64,000 nucleotides of DNA from Schistosoma haematobium (Eukaryota > Platyhelminthes > Trematoda > Strigeidida > Schistosomatidae). The notes beneath the pieces are model-generated. The model was not told the origin of the DNA. It did no database searches and saw nothing but the letters and a program-made list of their open reading frames with translations. Where the stretch lies: the NCBI RefSeq assembly GCF_000699445.3, contig NC_067195.1, positions 58,253,091-58,317,090 of the forward strand, given 5' to 3'. Each line of letters begins with the position of its first letter. The first letter of the stretch is position 1. A program made the position numbers and the translations under genes. Positions 62,042 through 64,000 of the stretch are shown here, piece after piece.

Positions 62042-62735
62042 CTTTAAGCGCAGTATATATTCATTTCTGCATGCCAACATAAATTTATTTCTTTATTTTA
62101 ACTAGATAAAATTGATTATTCTAATGTACTAAGTGACATGTTTTCTCTTATTTATCTTAGGTCCGGCGAAAATTACTAGGAGCTCTCTTTAATACCACCT
62201 TACAAAACGATTTTACAGCCTTCCAGTTATCTTGCAGCTGAATTTTTCAAAAAAGCGAAGAATAATTATGCATGTACTGGTTTTCATATCATTAAATGTA
62301 AATTAGTGTTGTTATTTACATACTTTCAATATCAGTCCGTTTATTTTTGAAACCCTCATTACATGGTTTCCAAACACAAACTGGACTAACGTCGTAATAA
62401 GTCGCGAAATATCTAAAGGATTCATCTAAGTTAAACGTGGCCGTGTTTAAAAATAATGGGCGATTGAAGATATCGTGCACATCGGTACTTATAAAATGTG
62501 GCTCGATGAAGATCTTCTGAACTATGGTCTAGTATGATATTAGTACTGCTCTAATAATAGACCTAATCCTAAAATTGTAGATTTGTCATGATATAACTGC
62601 CCAACCTATAAGATCTTACGTGGAAGTCACACCATCGACTACAACTCACTGTATCGTATCAATTACCAATACATGATGTAGAACAAGGTTAGACTATAGA
62701 AAGAACAATATATTTGATATGAATAGAAGATATAA

Positions 62736-62964
62736 GGTAACATTCAGCAGGGACCACGCCTGCATGGCCGAGCCATGCCATTCGATCAACTCTAATTCAT
62801 TCAATTCCTTATTCGCGCCTTTCCCATCGTTAGGTATTTCTCCGCGTTAAATACTGAATATCTATTTTCCGAGTAATCTCGTATTCAGCTTTGAGGATTG
62901 TGTAGTTATGGTCCAATGCCACTACAGATCTTCGAGGCAATTTTTCTAGCGGACTAACTTTAGC
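62736..62964 (-). repeat. LTR-like repeat V, copy 2
   Basis: Inverted relative to 56573-56783 and of similar length; a likely solo LTR or LTR fragment. Confidence 0.55.
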
Positions 62965-63499
62965 CAAGCGGGCAGACAAACATTCCCTGACGGGGTGCAC
63001 ACACAAAACACCTATACGCTTTGCATTGGCGGATACGACATGAAAGGAACCAAGAACAAACTTGCATGTTGTATATGTGTTTCTTAGATGTGTATGTCAA
63101 CGAAAAACATGATTTTCATTAAATTAGATTCCATAGGGACTTAGGGTTTCCCCTAGACAGTCATTAATAATGATCACGTAATTCAAAATGTTTAAACATT
63201 GCTTATCAACCCAGAAGTTTTAGAGGTTAACAGTAATCTTTGAGCATTTATTATAACACTACGGTATCTGATTAACTAAATTTTGTAAACAAAACCAAGA
63301 CTCTCCTCGGTAAACGTTCATCCCGTGACTTTGAAAAATATAGATACTGAAATTAAATTTAACATTTTTGAAGAGAGCTAAATTTGAAATTGTTTTTAGA
63401 CAGTTCGACCTTGATACTAAATGGATGTGCCTTTTTATCTCTTACATCCCCAGATAATAACAATAAACATAAAACTGATGACAACATTATTCAGACTTA
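62965..63499. other. No gene seen
   Basis: Spacer between the LTR-like repeat and the LINE fragment; no supported feature. Confidence 0.5.
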
Positions 63500-64000
63500 C
63501 TTTCGCCTTTTACCGCTCGTAGAGGAGCATAGGCCACTCACCAGCACTCTCCATTCGAATCTGTACTGGGCCTTCCACTTTTACTGTTCGTTTTCGGATT
63601 CCAAGTTAACGCTTGCATGATGATGCAGTATGGTGATTTGGGCACTGTATATCCTATCCACTTCCATCGTCTTTTCCTAATTTCCCCTTCAGCTGGAAGT
63701 CGGTTTATTCTCTCTCAGAGTGGCTTTTTGCTGACAGTATCAAACCAACGGATGTTGAGTATCTTGTGTAGACTATTTTTTATGATACTCATAATATTTT
63801 GATGATGGTTGTGGTGGTTCTCCACGTTTCAGCTCCATGCAGTAGAATTGTTTTGAATTTCGTATTGAAGACTGTGACTTTGATATTTGTTGACAGTTGT
63901 TTTGAGTTCCATATGTTCTTCAACTGTAAAAATGCGGCCCTCGCTTTGTCCATCTTTACCTTCACTCTGCAACAGATCCTTCTTGTTCATCGATGATACT
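63500..64000 (-). pseudogene. RTE/SR2-type LINE, C-terminal part of reverse transcriptase protein
   Basis: From the right edge the minus strand reads KARAAFLQLKNIWNSKQLST, then HGAETWRTTTT; after a frameshift KILNIRW and [17 protein letters not shown]...QALTWNP; then ...VSGLCSS. These motifs are characteristic of schistosome SR2-like elements. Stops and shifts show it is dead; the rest is outside the window. Confidence 0.82.

Overview
The window is animal DNA from a blood fluke of the genus Schistosoma. It is AT-rich with long introns. It is packed with hammerhead-bearing Sm-alpha/SINE repeats, Penelope-like elements and other retroelement fragments typical of schistosomes. It also carries the ubiquinol-cytochrome c reductase binding protein (UQCRB)-enolase tandem known from S. 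mansoni. The species is not resolved. No prokaryotic features (operators, CRISPR, Shine-Dalgarno sites) are present.

Region 1 (about 0.95-38.5 kb, + strand) is one large gene encoding a protein made of EGF-like repeats of the MEGF10/Draper type. I could place 17 coding exons (about 1,084 codons) by reading frame, splice sites and phase. Nearly all are phase 1 at both ends, so EGF modules can be added or skipped without breaking the frame, and one is a 33-nt microexon. The first exons lie to the left of the window. The 3' end is unresolved: no transmembrane exon was found, only two short candidate terminal exons.

The introns of region 1 hold most of the unusual biology. There is a tandem pair of Sm-alpha hammerhead ribozymes 334 bp apart, and a second SINE family that also carries a hammerhead core (CTGAGGA...GAAA). 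A third tRNA-like hammerhead element lies at 35.0 kb. Penelope-like element fragments carry GIY-YIG endonuclease remains and minimal hammerheads. There are two copies of a MITE with 8-bp target-site duplications, and an inverted duplicate of the 3' end of one EGF exon together with its intron and a SINE tail.

Region 2 (45.7-52.5 kb, - strand) holds UQCRB followed, 117 nt downstream on the same strand, by the seven-exon enolase gene (434 residues when joined). A poly(A) signal and a strong acceptor 3 nt before the enolase ATG fit a polycistronic transcript resolved by spliced-leader trans-splicing. The EGF gene and this pair converge on a repeat-rich stretch at 38.5-45.7 kb.

Region 3 (53-64 kb) is mostly decayed retroelements: a Ty3/gypsy element, LTR-like repeats and an RTE/SR2-type LINE fragment at the right edge. 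Among them, a set of phase-compatible minus-strand open segments (57.5-61.3 kb) may be exons of an unrecognised gene.
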